64,000 nt of DNA from Pampus argenteus (GCA_036937835.1 CM072880.1:16636001-16700000), one strand, 5' to 3'. Positions 47,480-61,559 are shown, counted from the first letter of the stretch. Notes: generated from the sequence alone by a model not told the origin. Program-made: numbers and translations.

Positions 47480-49885
47480 GGCACACTTTTGTATTTTTCA
47501 CCACATGTTCATGGAGACAATAAAACGCTGCAACTCAACTCCAGGGTCTTCATTTGTGCTTTAACTCTGTGTCGCCAACATCCTTGTTGAAAACACTAAA
47601 GAAATAATGAAACTTGAAAATTCTGAATAAATTGTGTGTGCTGACAGCTGAAATTAATTTAGCTTTAAGGTGAAATCTAAGGTGAGAATGCATAGCACTG
47701 CACACATTCAGCAATCTTAATTTGGTTATCATTGAATAGTGGCAGACAAAGAGCAGTGTGGTGCTGTTTTAATAACGGCTACATGGTGGGGCTGTTGGTG
47801 CCATGCTTCCATATGTTGTTCACATTCTCATGGAGAACTTGTGTACGTTTAAGTTTCATTTTATTTAAGACATGTAAGTATCAGGTAATAATGTCAGTGT
47901 AGCGCCCCCTGTGGGCCATTACAGAAGTCAGAAGGTGTTGAGTCTTTAACATTTAACACTAAACTAGCTATTGGTGAAATAACAGCAGGCAGTGATGCAG
48001 GCAGGCTTGGAACAGTCTTACTTAATTAGGATTCAAAATAAATATAAATAAAAAAAAAGTAACTGTTCTATTACAGTTACAGAAAAAAGAGAAAATGTAA
48101 TCAGACTGATACATGCAGTAAAAAAATGGAGATTATTAGCAGAATTACAATATTAAAACACATTTTTAAATAACATAAGATGTCAAATTGTAAAATTACA
48201 TTGTTTTGGCACTTAAAATTATTTTTATTGATGTATTTATTTTTATTAACCCAGCCTAGACTTTCATTTGGTATTGAGGTAAATGAAAAGTAAAAGAAAT
48301 AAAAATAGCATAACTAGATTTTTAACCCCACCCCCAAAAAAACACAATGTATGATGCTCCTTCACGATGCTGCATCCACAAAACAAAGTCCATTAAATAT
48401 ATGAAACACTACTCATTCATTTCAACTCATTTGGAATGACTAAAGGAGAAGTGCACTTTCAGGAACTACATCATAAAATCACAGCGTGACAGGTAAACGA
48501 CGACGTGAAAACAGAGCACAACTGTTAATGTTTTATTTATTATCACCAAGAGTAACACTACTTGCAGGGCATGGTGGATTACAGGGTGCATTGACTGGGA
48601 TTACATTAGTTTCATGCTCGCTGTCATTTTATCTGCACTTAGCAAAGCTTCAAAGCTGTACACCGTTAATATGGCTGGAAAGAAAAATCATGTAAACTTC
48701 AAAGCAGAAACACGTGGGCTGATAAGTCAATGTGTTTCAACCTGTACAGCACATGAAATGGCAACGCAAAGGCGTACTGACGTGTGGACAGCATTCAGAC
48801 AGGTACCCGCTGTGCTGGCTGCAGTGTGTGTTGCTTTGGCCCCTTGGCTGCTGCCATTTTGTCTTCACAGTGTGACATGAAACCTAACCGCCGCTACGGC
48901 CTGAGAGGGTGAGGGAGAGTGGTCACGCTTGACCTTTCTGTGTTTCCGAGTAAATCAGGACTACTCTTCATATCTAATGATGCAGAAACAGTCAAACATG
49001 ACCTTTAAAGTTACAATACTGTACTGTGGCATTGCGCCGACCCCTCCCACACCCTCGATATCCACCACCGCGTACACGGATTGCTGATTTCCACACTTAC
49101 ACAGCTCCCAAATCAAGACAAATGGTGAGGCGCGCTAAACATAATCAGTATGTAATTGACATTGATTTGCGAGATTAAGCATGGAAAGAGTTGCGAGGTG
49201 CAGGGCGAGCTGGCAGGAGGGGGGGGGGTTGGTGGTTAGGGCGTGGATACGTGTTGTAGAAAGGTGATGGGATTTTCAGCTTTAACGTGGGAGTTTGATT
49301 AGCTGTTTAAACAAGCTTACTGAAGCGGGGCATATAGCTGTTTACTGCTAGGGAAACCAGTGTTACAGATACAGTTAAGAGATACAACTCCTCAAGTTGT
49401 TGAATTAAGGACGGAGAAATAAAAATGCAAAGAGAAATGAGGAGAGACAGAGAAAGAGGAAAAGGCAGACAGGGATTTAGAAACGGAGGGGAAGAGGTTT
49501 GAGCTGACAATCAATGGTGGATTAAAATAACAGCCATTCATCTCTCTTCATTACCAGCTCTTGTCCTGATGATGATTTCCGGTGACTGTAATGTCTGGCT
49601 CTACTGCTGGGGGGCCTTGCCCATCTGCTGTAATCTCTGTGCTTGTTAGGAAGTATAGACCTTGTTGTAAGAAGAATCATGGTGGCATTTCACTGTACTG
49701 CATAAACATCCATTACCCCCCCACCCACCCCCGCCCTCTTCACTGTCATTACTGTGGACCTGAGAGAGCAGGAGCAAGGTAGGAGCAGAAAGGCAGATAG
49801 GTGAAAGCATTTAAAGAAGAAAACAGAAAAGGACTCCACAGCCCTCGCTGTTGTGTACACATAACGGGGTAGTGTTTGAAGGGAG
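47480..49885. other. gene-free stretch
   Basis: AT-rich to about 48480, then mixed. G9 at 49221-49229 and a C-rich patch at 49718-49738. No gene or recognised transposon. Confidence 0.5.
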
Positions 49886-49892
49886 GGAGGGC

Positions 49893-49918
49893 TGTGTGTG
49901 TGTGTGTGTGTGTGTGTG
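49893..49918. repeat. (TG)13 microsatellite
   Basis: Thirteen TG units. Confidence 0.97.
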
Positions 49919-49919
49919 C

Positions 49920-52235
49920 TAGTGGCGGTTATGAAGGCAATTATTCCACAAAACTAATTATTTATTTTTCATCACATACATTAATAGTATTTTTTTTTTT
50001 CCTTTTTTTCATTTGTTTTGAAGTGACATAATGTTCCCTGAGGGGGGGATAAAGGAAGGCCACTAGTGTTAACTCAATAACATTCAAGAGACTGTTTTAG
50101 GTTTAGTGGGAACTACACAGCCATATAAGGGAAGCTTGGTCTTTTATTATTTTATTATTCTTGGATTTCTGTAAAATGACTCAATTTATATGAGAGTAGA
50201 CCTAGATTTATATGTATGATGTTATTTGCTTGTATGTTGTAAAGTGTGTAAATGTATAGGACAGCTCGGTTCTGCTCAGACCTGACAGAATAAACTAAAT
50301 ATCTGAAAACAATAACAGTGCAGTATAGGCAACATTTCCAACTGTGTGTATTGTTTCAGACAAAAAAAAACTATCCATGAGCCTCATCAACCGTTACTAT
50401 GGTGAAGATGCCAGATGAAGTATTGAAATATAGTCACATTAATTCAATGTAATATTCAATATAATATTCTATTTATACTTACACTGACATTTGTCCTTTA
50501 ACATTTCAGATCAGCAAAGCCAAGAGTGAAGGTCTCTACAAGCAAGCTGGAAGGGGCAGAGGTCCTTTTTTGGTATTCCTGATGTGGCACAAAGAATGGT
50601 ACATGTTACATGCATCCAGGGGGAAGACGAAATAGGACAGGACAGAGACGAGGAGGAAAGCTCAGAGGTTAGGAGGAGGAACAAAAAGAAGCTGAACAGG
50701 GAGATTTAGGAAAGGGAGGAGACAGTTTATTGCAAAGAAAAGTAGAGGAGAAAGAGAAGGAGCAGAGGGAAAAAGAGATAGTAATGTAGAGAAGTGCTAA
50801 GGAGCCAGGAGAGGAGGATGTAAGGGAGGTAAAGGAGAGACAGAATGAGGGAGCAAGATAAAAAAAAAAAATGGGCATATGAGAAAAAAAAGGGAGAGGC
50901 TTTTAAAATAATTATCCTGACCATAGCAAGGATATCCGCAGAGACGTTAAAGAAGCCGTGGCAGCAAAGGCCACTGAGTCCACTTACATCACTCAAGGCC
51001 AGTTACACAAGCAGCAGCAGCAGCAGCAGCACACTGCACAGTAACAACTCATCCTCTACATCCAATAAGCCACATTCAGCAGTGCCCACAGCCTGCATTA
51101 TACATGTATGAAAATCAACATGCAGCATGATATTACATTTTGATACCTATTCATCAAAGCTATAAATAATTTACCCTGTTTGTTGTTTATTGTTTGGGCA
51201 GCATTCATGTGAAAGAAGGAGGAGGAGTGGTGTGCAGCTAAGACAATATGGACAATATAAACATTCTGAAATTATATAATAATTCACAAAACATCCCTAT
51301 CAGATAGGTCAAAGTGAATTCATGTTAGTGAGTTTAATGCTTTTTCATAACTAATTCATTATGTGCGTGGATGCAGGGTGTAAAATATTCTAATACCGAT
51401 GTTTGTGCAGTGTACACTGGGAGGCCAGAATAACAGGAACACCGGTACTACGAGGACTGGCTTAACTATGTACAGAGAGAGGGGGATATTTCTCATGCAT
51501 AAAGAAAATACTGTGAAACAACCACGTTCAAGTTGCTGAGAATAATTCTTATTTTATTATATCAGTACATTAAAAACTATTTTTCTCCTCACGGTGCAGC
51601 CGAGGGAAAACAAAAAAACTCCAACTCCAACAACCACGAAAGTAATCTTAGCAGCAGTCTATCCCTAGGTTTTTACATTTACATCCATGCATACTGATGA
51701 ATAAATGAATATCCATCCAAATGCTTGATCAGCATGCAAGCTGAATTAACTAAACATCCTGTCATACAATGCTCGTGCATATCATACTTACTTATACTCA
51801 ACAGGGAGAAGAAGAGGAGTTTGCTCTGTAATAATGTGAAGTGGTGAAACTGATGTGAACTTGTATACTGGCCCTCGTGGTAGACATTAATTCAGTCATG
51901 CAGCAAGGTTTCAAATATCACGCATTCATTGTTTCTCTTTCATTGTGTGTAAATGTGTCTGAATGAAAGTGTAAGGAATGTAAAAGTCACCACTGCCTGA
52001 ATGACAGGAAGGCATCACTTTAACAGATAACTAGTCAGCAATGCCGCATGTGTGCGTCTGATTCAGTGATATAGAAACATGTTTTGTAGGAGACAGTGTT
52101 GACAGTATGGAACTGTACCTATTTTGAAATTAACTGGACAAGTTTGGGACTGTTTACAGTCAACCGGGACCGTCTGTTGGATTCTTAAATGTTCAATTTG
52201 TTCTGTTGCCTCAGAACATGATTTCCATATACTTT
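49920..52235. other. gene-free stretch
   Basis: Contains a long purine-rich region (about 50610-50900) that yields serine/phenylalanine-rich shadow frames, and a small AGC array. A frame at 50845-51111 is serine-rich because of that array. No gene recognised. Confidence 0.45.
51010..51030. repeat. (AGC)7 microsatellite
   Basis: Seven AGC units. Confidence 0.95.
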
Positions 52236-52239
52236 TTCC

Positions 52240-52261
52240 ATATATATATATATATATATAT
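52240..52261. repeat. (AT)11 microsatellite
   Basis: Eleven AT units. Confidence 0.95.
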
Positions 52262-52392
52262 TAGAGTAGAAGCAAAAAGTAAAAATCCATTAATAATTTG
52301 CTCAAAGCTAATTACCTGTCTAATCACCTGTTTTTGCAAAATAAGGCATCTCCAATGCATGGAGATAAGAGAATAGCTTTATGTGTGGTTAC

Positions 52393-52398
52393 ACGCGC

Positions 52399-52454
<56 letters not shown>

Positions 52455-52463
52455 CAGAGAGAT
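52393..52463. repeat. (GT)n-(GA)n compound microsatellite
   Basis: CGCG, about ten GT units, about 16 GA units, then GACA and GATA variants. Confidence 0.97.
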
Positions 52464-52464
52464 A

Positions 52465-52750
52465 GAGCCTGCGCTGTGTGACAGTGGCATATAATGCCTG
52501 ATGAATGCCTGTCTTTATTAGAAACCATTAATAAGGTGGAATGCCTCTCACCAGCCCATCCTCTCAAAGACAATGTGTGTCAACATGAACAATTACCAGG
52601 CTGATAAAACGCACGCCGGCCCGTCTACCCCACCACCAGGACCCTGATAGATTACAGGGGACATTTATTTAGCTGCTGAGGAGCCCGCATGAATCCTTTA
52701 ATATATCTGTTGGCCTATGATCTCCACAGAGACTGAATGAGGGATGGTGA
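52465..52750. promoter_or_regulatory. possible conserved noncoding block
   Basis: About 285 bp of complex, GC-richer sequence right after the GT/GA array, with no frame that resembles a protein and no recognised repeat. Inference from texture only. Confidence 0.25.
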
Positions 52751-52754
52751 TTTT

Positions 52755-53915
52755 TAGGGGGTTTTGCATGTTTCTTCGATGTGCATGTATATATGATCAT
52801 ATCAACATGTTAACCTTCTGTCGTTCTTTGGTCCCCTGATATGCTTCCATCTCTTATTATCCTGATTATTTTCTCTGAGCAAATATCAATAAACCTCCTT
52901 TAATACAGTTGAATTTCACTATTTTGTATACTTGATTTTTTTTATTTTTTATGCCAGAATGTCACATTTACTTGTGTTTTTTTTTTTTTTTTTTTTTTTT
53001 TTCTACACATTCTGTCACAAAGATGTGGCGTATTAATCTGACAGAGGTCATTGTGCGAGCGCGTTGCAGTGTGTGTCCCTCTCCTCATTGTATATGTATT
53101 TAAGGGAAGATCGCAAATGACATATTAAAAAAAAATTATAATAGTATTAAAAGACATATTTACAGAGGATGATATTTACAGCTGGATTTCCTAACATCAC
53201 TCTATTTGCGTCTGAAGACCACACATAAAGATAGATTTAAAAGAGCCACAAGACAGGTTGCAGTCTATAGACTTGTATTAAAAAGTATTAGTAAAAAGGA
53301 AAAAAAAATAAAACAATTAGGATTTGATTAATGAACACAATATCTGACTCCTGTGATGCAAATCAACAGTGAAAAAAGGTAGCTTTGGTTTGTTCATTAA
53401 ACTGAATATTAATGACATGGCATGTAAAATCACTGCAGGCCGCAACTAAAATGTTCTCTGTTAAGACGTTTCCGTGTGTTTGGCTGCATTAACCTTAGTG
53501 TTAACACCATCATCACCTCCACCTGCTCTGTGATTCTCATTATGTCACTTTGTCCCCTTTCCTTTTCCCAAGAACCTGTTTATTGCCTCCTAATGTATTA
53601 ATAATTAGATACGCTATTATGGCAAATATGTCATTATTTTATCAGTAAACTTCATTTATGAGCTCACCTTCACCGGCAGTTGACATCTGGAGGGCTGTTC
53701 CAGGTTCAGTCCAGGAGCCGACTGCAAAATTGAGCTGCTGTCTTAAGGCACCGGTTATAAGCAAACTCAGTAAAAGCAGCTGACTTTTAGTTTTCACACT
53801 TTAATGTTTTTAAAGGTTGTTCAAGACACCACACAATATACAAGAGTACTGAAGAAAACCATTCTAATGATTGTTACTTAAATATAAAGTTAGTGACGTG
53901 TCGTGAGTGAGGCAC
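52755..53915. other. gene-free stretch
   Basis: AT-rich, with a T26 run at 52977-53002. No gene. Confidence 0.5.
52977..53002. repeat. T26 homopolymer
   Basis: Uninterrupted run of 26 T, the longest homopolymer noted in the window. Confidence 0.95.
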
Positions 53916-53920
53916 TTTCA

Positions 53921-54148
53921 CGTCTGTCCGCCCTGGGAGAGGGATCCCTCCTCTGTGGCTCTTCCTGAGGTTTCTTCCACCTTTTTCCCTGTTAAAAGGT
54001 TTTTTGGTGGGCAAGTTTTTCCTCACTCGAATCGAGGGTCTAAGGACAGAGGGTGTCACTCCCTGTACAGATTGTAAAGCCCTCTGAGACAAATGTATTT
54101 TGTGATTTTGGGCTATATAAATAACATTTGATTTGATTTGATTTGATA
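53921..54148 (+). mobile_element. SINE-like percomorph repeat, copy 3
   Basis: Same family as 1432 and 23000 but in the opposite orientation: the 'gctcttcctgaggtttcttc' and 'gtacagattgtaaagccctc' blocks read forward and the element ends in GGGCTATATAAATAACATTTGATTTGATTTGAT, the expected 3' tail. Unlike copy 2 it keeps the middle block with GTTAAAAGGTTTTTTGGTGGG. The reverse strand keeps the same open frame as copy 1, which is a property of the repeat. Confidence 0.82.
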
Positions 54149-54154
54149 AATGCA

Positions 54155-57100
54155 GCCAAAAGTCAAAGTCAAAGAAGCCTTGCCCTGTAGCCTTGTGTTC
54201 GATGAACAGATTGACTGACTGTCCAAGTTTTGGACACTCCACAAAATGATGTAGCTAATATTAATCATCAGTATGCTAATGTGACCGGGGTAGCTGTACA
54301 CCCCTGATAATGCGACAACGCCACCATGGGAGTTTCACCCAGAGAGTACCACACTAGATACAGGTTCTTGTGATTTCAGAAAAAACTTTGCAGAGAGGTG
54401 GATTTCTAGTTTTTCTCCTGAACAGTGTTCAGTTTTTATTGTAAGGTAAATTTAACATTTAATATTCAACATTTTATTACCAAATATACTTTCTGTAGGA
54501 TGAGGGGAACACAGAGTAATGTTATTTTAGTGCCCCATACACACCTAGTTTCTAGCCTTGAGATTGACATTGTTATTTAGACTGACAAAGCAGGTGTATA
54601 ATTATCCCAAAGTCTAGAGTACAACTTTGAATCCCCTTTGCTCAATAAAGTGGGTCAGTGATTGGTCTAGTTTGCAAAGGTGGTCTGTGAAGTTGTCTCT
54701 TTTATGCTGCCTCTCTGTTGCTCGGGGTTCACGCTCATCAAAGGGCTGCTTGTCTTTCCAGAGTATCCTCCTCGCCTCTGGTGAGCAACAACACCAAAAC
54801 ACCTCTTATTATGCCATCAGAGAACAGCAAACAGCGAGAGAGACAACGAGGCCCCAGCTGTAAGCCCATTATTATTAAAAACCTCACTGTTTACTCTGGA
54901 GTAGTGGCCACTGTTCTTCATCCACCAAAAAATTAATGAGATCCTTTCTGCTAACATTGACACTTTGAGTGTAGCGAGTGGAGAAGTGAGATTACTGTGA
55001 ACGGCTTTGATGAGCTAATACGCTTTTAGTTATATAGTATCTCTTCATTTAAGAGCACACACTGTATCTGTCTGCAGAAGACCCAGCAGAGGCCTGGCTT
55101 CCGAATCATAGCATGTCACTGCAGCTGCAGGCTCTCCTGTTCAGAGGTGTACTCCTCCTCCCTCCATGTATTTGATATTGAAAAATCGTTTGGGCTTCTG
55201 AAAGTGAAATAAGAGCAGATCACGGTCACACACCGTGCTTTCCTCGCAGAGTGTTGTCTTGCTTTTTTACTGTGTTTGCATCTGCTGCAGGCCCTCTACT
55301 GTAAAATCATGCAATATATTTGCAAAAATATTCATTCACCAACCAGGCTTAAGACATTGCTGTGTCAATGAGCAGCAATTGCTTGCTCACTCCAAATGGA
55401 TTCTGCCAGCTAGATATCCCACTTGAGTATTTCTTCTTTTCTGTCTTTCTTTCTTTCTTTCTTTCTTTTTTTGTTTAGTTTTTTTATCTGATGCTTTTGC
55501 AGTGCAGGTGATGGTGAATATGAGAGCATCACCTCCAACACTTAACAGCTTGTCATGAAATAGGCTATTTTGTTTCAGTGAAAACAACCCAGTGTTTTCT
55601 GGGAAGAGGAAGGAAAAAAATAGTATCCCCGATTGTTTCTGGGAAAAATATAATCTCAGAATAAAAAAAAAAACAACATTATTGAATACATTATCATATC
55701 GAACAACAGAGTTGATAGAGGGGAGGCCATGCTGATAAAAGCAGCACAGGAGCCATAGTCATAATGTGCTGCTGAGCCTGCAGCCTAAGGACATCACTTT
55801 GTGAGGATTTCCAAATGGAGCCAACTGATGTGGGGTGGATGATAACCCTAAATACTCTAACTACCTCAGTGTTTGGGACTCAGATCACGGAGGGTGAATC
55901 TACTGATTTTCAGAATGAGCTGCCTGCTTTTCGCCTTAATGGAAAGCATTGGAAAGTCGAATTACCTGCATTGTGCTTTAAATAGCAAGAGGACATTCTG
56001 TTACATTAGGAGTTAAATGACGACTCATTTTTATAGGTACGTGTACTTGTATGAGTAAGGACTGTATGTGTAAGTCTAATGTGTACTGAAAAGACTATAA
56101 ATGTGGCCCCCATCACTTACATTGAAAGCACATTTGAATAGGATCTTTTAATAGCTAGTATAAACAAAATAAATGATTACAGCAAGAAAAAATAATCATA
56201 TTTCATTGTTCATATGGGCACCTGACTGCTGTTTTAAGAAAAACTAAAATTGTGAACCTGTCCTTTAATGTTACTTGATTAAAGGAGGTAATCAGAGGCA
56301 GCGGAGAAGCTTGCTAGTAGGACTCGTGACCCTCATCTGGCAGGTCATATCGCTCTTTTCTAACAGAATCAGAAAGCAGTAGAGAATAGAGACAGGCGAA
56401 CAACCTGTTGGGTGCATTTTATTCCTTGTCATCAATCTTTACAGATGTCATCGACACATTGCTGAGATGTGATTACAACGTGAACTAGACCTGATTGCAT
56501 CCTGACTGTGGAGTATTAAACCTGCAGACTTGTGTCCTTATCCAGATAAGATGCCTGTTAGCATCAGATGGAAATAGGGTCTTAATAAAGAAATAAATAG
56601 GAAAATGAGTTTTATCCGTCCTGCTGAAACAAACCTTTATGAACATGTTATTGCTTCAGTCAGTGTAGTAACATGCAGGTAATGTTACTCATCTCAAGCT
56701 TCAGATGTACATTTCAGATGTAATAATGTAGTTTACTGTATGTTGGTGTAATATAATGTATATTTTTGAGGCCCAGTATACTAGGAGTTATGACATTCAG
56801 TGCAAGTGTAAGAGGTAGTGTGTTCTTTACATGGTGAGGTGAGTGTGTGGAGGTCTGATGGATGGGTGTAGCAAGTAAGAAAGTTACACACCTGCTGCTA
56901 ATGTTCACCTTTTTATCACCATGCATTTATTATATAAAACAACAATTTAAGTGTTTGTCACTGAACGCAATGTGACGCTTTGCGTAATTGTCCAATATCA
57001 ACCTTTGTGATGAAAGGGTTAATCTGTGTGTTTACCAGTTTGTGTGTGTGGACCTCCACAGGCCCCATGCTCTCGTCTTGGTGTGTGTTTAAGTGGGGAA

Positions 57101-57850
57101 TTTACCCTTCACTTGTTAATTCCCCCAGATTAGCATATTGATGACAGTCAGGAGAGGATTGTACATGCCACTAGTCCAGACTGCTGCACAGAGCTGAGTA
57201 CAGCCAGGACATCTTGGACGTGTTTCTGACTGTGACTGTGTGTGTGTGTATGAGAGAGAGCGAGCGAGTGGTGGGGGGAGGGGTTGAAAGCTGTAGTGTG
57301 AATTTGTGTAGCTGCACTGACGTGCAATTGTGTGTACACACCAACACACTGAGAGACATGGGGGTAGTTGGGGGTTTTATGGAAATTGCCTTCATGCCAG
57401 GATGCCAAGTTGATCTCAGGCACAACATGCCGCTGAAGCTCTGTGGAAATGCAATCAGTCAGCTCCGACAGGGGTCCTCCAATTCATTTGAAACTGCAAA
57501 TCCCAAAATTGACCAAAGGAAATTGGGTAAGTCCAAGATGGTCAAAAGCATCAACATTGATTTGCCTTTGCCTTTCAAAAAAAAAGCAAGCTAAAATGCA
57601 GCCCAGAGCATTTTGACAATGAGAAACAAAATAGAAAGACATACACACCTTATAACTGTTGAGAGACTCCGCCGAGAAAGAAGACAGAAGAAAAAAGCAT
57701 TTTAAAAAGCATGTCAGAGAGACTGAGTCAGTTTCAGAGGAGCACAGGGTAGAGCGATGTCATGCCGCTTTGAGAGCAACAAGGTCAAACGAAAATGACT
57801 GGTTTGATGCAACATCAACTACAACCACTGACTTAAAAAACAGCAGCTAT
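54155..57850. other. gene-free stretch
   Basis: Unique DNA with a TTTC run at 55444-55467. The 126-codon frame at 57214-57594 begins in a GT/GA-rich patch and has no recognisable domain. No gene. Confidence 0.5.
55444..55467. repeat. (TTTC)5 microsatellite
   Basis: Five to six TTTC units. Confidence 0.9.
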
Positions 57851-57855
57851 GAACA

Positions 57856-57887
57856 CCCCCCCCATCCCCCCCAACCCCCCCAACCCC
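57856..57887 (-). other. G-quadruplex-type motif
   Basis: Four C-tracts of 8, 7, 7 and 4 with two-base spacers on plus, so four G-tracts on minus. This meets the usual G-quadruplex pattern with very short loops; the plus strand could form an i-motif. Confidence 0.85.
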
Positions 57888-57889
57888 AG

Positions 57890-59160
57890 TAACGCAGTCG
57901 CCAACAACATACAGTACAACCTACATACTGTAGTAGCCTCAGAGTCCAAAAGTGAGATTTCAAAAGCCTAATGAATGTGGATTTCCTGCACTCTTGTAAA
58001 TAATAACCGATAGCTTGTGTATGACTCATGGTAAATTATAATCCTTAAAGCAGCACTAATCAATAGTGATTAGAGCAATGAATCAAATGACTGCGGTATG
58101 TGTAATGTAATGTGAAAGGTGTTACATCAACTCAGTTCCTCTCAGCTGTACAGAGATTTTTTTATTTTCTTTCAGCTTCAGGTTTTCTGGCCCAGAAATT
58201 TCCCGTTTTGATTTAGTCTCACAGATCGTATTACCTTCGTTACCAGCAGCAGGTAGCTGCAGTCAGAGAATAGCTGGTGAACATAGTGGAGCCAAATATT
58301 TTCCTCATATCTCCCCTCCCATAAAAACTGAAAAAAAAGTCAATCAGGCAGATTTACGATTTTCATTATCAAAGAAACACATTGTTGACAGCATGTTTTA
58401 AATTCATTTTTCCAATAGTCATTCAAGTATTTACTGACGACGGATTCAAACTGTGTTAACCACACACACGAGGTATTCACAGGGAGATTGCACCTATTGT
58501 ACTGGACATGAACAGAAAACAGGAAGCAAACGCTGGTGCACGTGCACATTTCATGTAATGCTGAAGATGCCGCTCAGTCACAAGTTTATCACAACACACT
58601 GGCTGTCTTTTTTCGTCAAAACAATGTGATGTGACACATTCTCTCCTCAGGATCTCACATCATGTAACACTGTTAAATTGTGGAGAAAAATAAGAGAGCA
58701 GTTTTAGCAGTTTTATACTTTTCTGCTCCCACACCTGTTTGATAAAGCTGCACAACTCCAGTCTAGTCTTGTTGGGTGGTATTGTTGAGCTGGCAAAGTG
58801 TTTCCTTAATCAGGACATTCAAATCTTCACCTCTGATGGTTAATTAAAGCACCAACAGGGAGGAACTGAAACAGCTGTGAGATGCGGTTGTGCTGTTGGG
58901 TCACACAAGTTACCACCTTCATGTCAGAATCCAACCCAACTTCTCTGATCAAAAGACTGAATGACATGAATGCACATGGTCACACTCTCCACAGTCGCCT
59001 TCTAAAACTTAAAATCAAATCCAACTAAATTAGGTTATGGAATTCTATTTTATATTCACGGTTAATTTGCAGATATTAACTTTACAGTGACGATGTCCAC
59101 TCTTCCCACACCAGTGTTCACTGATGAGTCTCTTCTCATCAGTGAAGTGAAGAAGGGTTT
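57890..59160. other. gene-free stretch
   Basis: Unique DNA. No gene or recognised repeat. Confidence 0.5.
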
Positions 59161-59163
59161 AAC

Positions 59164-59616
59164 ATGTCCTCATTTCAAGAGTTAATCTGCAAGATGTCGC
59201 CAAAAAATATTACAAAATCATCTCTCATACATTTCCATAGAGGGCCAGCCTCAGGACAAAATTGTAATAATTCTGCCCACAGTATTGGTAAGGCTGTAAG
59301 AAAAACAAACTGCAACACTGCAGCCTTTAGGGCCTCCGACACGGCTTTAGCAACCCTGTCGCCAGAAAAGATAACAATTCTACAAAAACCCAGATTATAT
59401 TCATTTCAAATCATTTGTGGAATTGTCCAATTTACACACAATCCCTTGGAATACTATGCTTGCTTTGGATTTATACAGCTTTATTTTCAAGTTGGCAAAG
59501 CCAGCACTAGTACAGATGTAATTGTAGCAATTTTGTCAGGTGACGTTCCATTTTGTTTGCACTTGTGCCTGTTTGGTCCTTTCTGGCTCCAGATGAACCC
59601 ACTTGTATCGAGGTGA
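59164..59616 (+). other. unassigned 150-codon open frame
   Basis: The longest non-transposon frame in the window. It contains no motif that I recognise, no clear signal peptide, and composition like its surroundings. It could be chance or part of an unknown repeat. I do not call it a gene. Confidence 0.12.
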
Positions 59617-59711
59617 GTGGATTGAGAGAGCTGAGGCTTATTTTAGGACTCATTTTGGCATGCTTAAACCACAAGCACAGAAGGAGATTTTTGTGGCTTT
59701 AGCTTTTAGAG

Positions 59712-59738
59712 CCACACACACACACACACACACACACA
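59712..59738. repeat. (CA)13 microsatellite
   Basis: Thirteen CA units. Confidence 0.97.
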
Positions 59739-59744
59739 AGCGAG

Positions 59745-61555
59745 AGAGAAAGATACAGAGAAAGAATCACAAAACACAGTGCTCCATAAGTATAACATCA
59801 TTTTAAGCAACCATCGCTCCGTTGGTGTAAATGATCAAATTGGAAAAGATTAAATGTTGGCTATCAGCAGTATCAAACCGAACTGATGTCAGCATCAGTC
59901 TTATCGGTCAAAGCCCAGAGTTGACAGTGTGACTGACTACTGGAGGAGGATCACTGTGATTACCAGGCTACCTACTGAGCAAAGCAGCTCATCTGGCATT
60001 TGGAGTGAAATCTGGGATTAGTGCAGATTGGGGAGATTTACATCACTACAGCACCTGTAACTTGGCATTTCAAAGGCTCACACTGACTGCATCACAGTTC
60101 CATTCTCAGCCTTATTCACATCTGTTAGAGCAAACTGCACTCACACTGTGAGACACACAGAGACGGATGGTGGTAGGTTTTATCACCACATCAGCAACAC
60201 AAACAGGTGCGCATTATATATTTAGCTTTTCGGTTTTATAAACAATAAACCACATGGCTGACAGAGATATATGCAAAACAATAAATATGATTTTTTTTTT
60301 TTTTTTCTACTGCAAATCACACGCTCATGCTGAAAATAAGGAAATTTGGCTGACAGTGCGGTAAATTGCAGATGTGGCAAAATCTTAAAATTACCCAAAA
60401 ACAATAAATAGATAAAAAAAAATCCACCAAAATTGCAGATGTTGTTAATTTTAACATTTTTTACTTAACAAAGAAACTTTGAATGGGCCTGCGAGAGGAC
60501 TGTAGGACAATTTGAGAGCGGCAGTCATTTATGAAACAGGATGCTGGCACCATTCGTGATCTGCAGAGCTCGCACATCAGTTCCATGAAACAGACCTGTG
60601 CTGTCACCGCGTTTGTAATGCCCACAGACAACGCTGGGAAGTTATTGCTGCAGCTGCTATTTTTATACTTTCGTCCCTATAACTATCGCGAGGTAAACAG
60701 CAGAAATACGGCGTTCACACTTGAATGTGGCATTTTGTCAGATGATGATGTTGTTGCGTTGCAGAAAATGTTGAGTCTAGTTTCACGTTTTTTGCCAGAC
60801 GACAGTGTGTTTTTGCTGAACTGCCAGACTGCCTCCATTCAAATGAATGAGTGGGGTTGTGTTTTTTCCACACAGGGCTAAGCACTAAACTTCACCAGAG
60901 ACTCATGGACTCTATCTCTCTCCTTTGCTTCTTAAGTCTCTCTCTCTCTCTAGCTCTTATTTCCCTCTCTCTCACTCTAGATTTGCTTTTCTGCTGTTTT
61001 TTCCCCCCTCAATTTGTCTCCCCCCTCTCTCACAGAGGGAGTTTCGCTCTGTATGATAGAAACATTAGGCTTTCTCTCGTCTCATACACACAACACTATT
61101 AAGAAAATACACCAGCTTATGAATAAACAACAACAACAACAAATAGATGGGAGGAGAAAAACAGAAAGAATGGAGAAAACAACACAGGCAGCGAGTGAGG
61201 AGCATAATAATTGTGTGATTTATCCTCACTGAACTACCGCAGTCATAGCATAATTAAACATGAAAAGCTAAATTTATCGTGGTGCGCTCAGCCTCCTCAT
61301 TAATTTAAAGCTGAGACATTCAAGGAGGAGACCTTTTCTAATCCACCCACTGTTTCTCTTGTTGTCTTTTCTCCCTTTTTCCCCTCCTCTGCCATCCTTC
61401 CATCCCCTCCCATTACTGAGCATTAAAATGTATATTACCCTCAGAGCTCCATCATCATAAACCACAGGGCCCACAGAGAGGGGCGGCAGGGAGGGATGAA
61501 TGAAATCCTTAGAGGGAGAGAAAGATAGAGAGGGAACATGAGTCAGTTAGGCTCA
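59745..61555. other. gene-free stretch
   Basis: Contains T/C-rich and A/G-rich low-complexity patches (60940-61030, 61360-61410), a T17 run (60291-60307) and an unassigned 116-codon frame at 60531-60881. No gene recognised. Confidence 0.45.
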
Positions 61556-61559
61556 TTAA

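Noticed and set aside
50669..50996. Serine- and phenylalanine-rich minus frames
   Set aside because: Translations of a purine-rich low-complexity tract.
57214..57594. 126-codon plus frame
   Set aside because: Starts in GT/GA low-complexity sequence and resembles no protein that I know.
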